Shown here piece after piece: positions 63,142 to 64,000 of a stretch of DNA of 64,000 nt. Every line of letters begins with the position of its first letter. Within the stretch, counting starts at the first letter, position 1. The DNA comes from Umbelopsis ramanniana AG (Eukaryota > Mucoromycota > Umbelopsidomycetes > Umbelopsidales > Umbelopsidaceae): positions 310,001 to 374,000 of the forward strand of contig NW_026252093.1 of the NCBI RefSeq assembly GCF_025399195.1, written 5' to 3'. The notes under the pieces are model-generated. The model was not told the origin of the DNA. It searched no databases and saw only the letters and a program-made list of their open reading frames with translations. Position numbers and translations under genes: made by a program.

Positions 63142-63260
63142 CTTTTTGCTGTTTTTTTTTCCTTGTATTCCATTTTTCACTTCACAAAAATAACCAAAAT
63201 CCATCATAATCCCCTGTCACCTGCATTGGGAGTAAATTACAAAGGTGTTGAAACGAACTT

Positions 63261-64000
63261 ATGGCACCGAAAGACACTGGCATCATCTGGCAATCGGCAT
63301 CCATCATGAACAGCAACAGTGACATCGTCAACGCGACTATGTACGATTTTCGTGCTTCAAACACATGGAGTCACTACGCGAAATCGACTGTATCTATAGA
63401 ATACACATACAGCAATGCGTATCCTTGTCCTAACGCCCTTCCGGAAGGTATTGTCCTGGACGGTAACAAACCATCTAAATTCAACCGGCAACCTCTTGGG
63501 AAAAGCCCTTCGGATACCCCATCACTCTCAAGCTCATCTTCTCTATCATCGGCTTCGCCTGAAGAAGATGACGATGCGCATATAACACACGCCTCACAAA
63601 CCCCTATTCGCTATACAAATAGCCTTATCCAGAAAATCTCTCTAGTGGACAAACTGGTTGGTAAGTGTTTAAAAACCTTGTACTCTGTGTAACTGGGTGG
63701 CCAAAAGCTAGAAATCGCAACATCCAAGATGACTAAACCTTCTTATTATCGCATAGAAACGACATCTGCAGTCATAGACGCCATCTGGTGGCCGTCTATC
63801 GAAACTCAAAATGTCAAAGTAGTGTCAACATCACAATTTGTTAAAGAGATCCTGAAAAGATCAAAATCCACCTATTCTACACTACAAGCTGCGCTTTATT
63901 ACATATTTCGTATCAAACAGAAGATCATGGACCATACGGCGGAGCGAAACACTTTGCCTGCGCAACAGTCTTCTCCACAAGACTGTATATTCTGTGGACG
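63261..64000 (+). CDS. Pcl5-like Pho85 cyclin, N-terminal part (cut by window end)
   Basis: Exon 1 is 63261-63660, exon 2 starts 63757 and runs off the window. The first 130 residues are disordered and Ser-rich with an acidic patch (SPEEDDDAH). After splicing, the frame reads VDKLVETTSAVIDAIWWPSI and then STSQFVKEILKRSKSTYSTL plus QAALYYIFRIKQKI, the start of the cyclin box found in Pcl5 and related Pho85 cyclins (yeast Pcl5 promotes Gcn4 degradation). It ends at CIFCGR, just before the LMLASKYL-type helix expected next. Function as an amino-acid-starvation regulator is inference from the family. Confidence 0.78.

Larger units (their letters stand above)
61938..63260. other. Divergent promoter region, B12D-like gene / cyclin
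   Basis: About 1.3 kb. A minus-strand frame at 62368-62798 (contains GEEYVFCTINGLYTEPYFAP) has no ATG and no known domain. Toward the cyclin there is a TATA-like TTATATAAG (62916-62924) and a long leader with two short upstream ORFs. No other gene seen. Confidence 0.5.

Overview
The window reads as nuclear DNA of a filamentous fungus, most likely an early-diverging (Mucoromycota-type) one. Nearly every gene is split by short (about 50-90 nt) GT-AG introns, genes are packed on both strands with T/C-rich leaders, and the proteins are fungal: Pho85-type cyclins, a DUF1752 protein, Pff1, Scs7, Sec2 and Eaf3. A full-length severin and a CsaA-like tRNA-binding protein point away from the well-known ascomycete and basidiomycete models. 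This placement is inference from family content; no marker gene fixes the genus. I see no virus-like element, transposon, CRISPR array or credible tRNA/rRNA gene.

Layout. 1-10.7 kb: 3' end of a Cox8/COX7c-type cytochrome oxidase subunit (+), a kelch-ectodomain membrane protein (+), a glutamine-rich Clg1-like cyclin (+), Tpt1 tRNA 2'-phosphotransferase (-) and a DUF1752 regulator (+). 11.6-24 kb: a CsaA-like protein (+), then a minus-strand run of severin, vacuolar protease Pff1, Sec61 alpha, a Sec2-like Rab exchange factor and Eaf3/MRG15. 25-32 kb: a small membrane-anchored ORF, Scs7 fatty acid 2-hydroxylase, a possible small spliced gene and a large secreted subtilase. 32-46 kb: a secreted protein of unknown family (-), a penta-EF-hand protein (+), palmitoyl-protein thioesterase in many small exons (-), a TBC/coiled-coil Rab GAP (+), BiP with an HDEL tail (-) and a seven-helix membrane protein (-). 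46-64 kb: actin-capping protein alpha (+), ribosomal protein eL14 (+), an EST1/SMG-type protein with a PIN domain (-), a USP4/15-like deubiquitinase (-), the mitochondrial ABC exporter Atm1 (+), a small MLRQ/B12D-like protein (-) and the start of a Pcl5-like cyclin (+), cut by the window end.

There is no operon logic, but themes recur: ER/secretory function (Sec61, BiP, Sec2, TBC GAP, subtilase), lysosome/vacuole (Pff1, Ppt1), actin ends (severin, CapZ alpha), mitochondria (Cox8, Atm1, B12D-like) and two Pho85-type cyclins at opposite ends. Exon structures were worked out by hand from splice consensus, reading phase and family alignment from memory; where a full set of exons is given, the lengths sum to whole codons. 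I found no convincing new multi-gene system. The most unusual items are the CsaA-like gene, the Cox8 16-nt microexon, the severin, the PIN-bearing EST1-like protein, and two possible tiny spliced genes.
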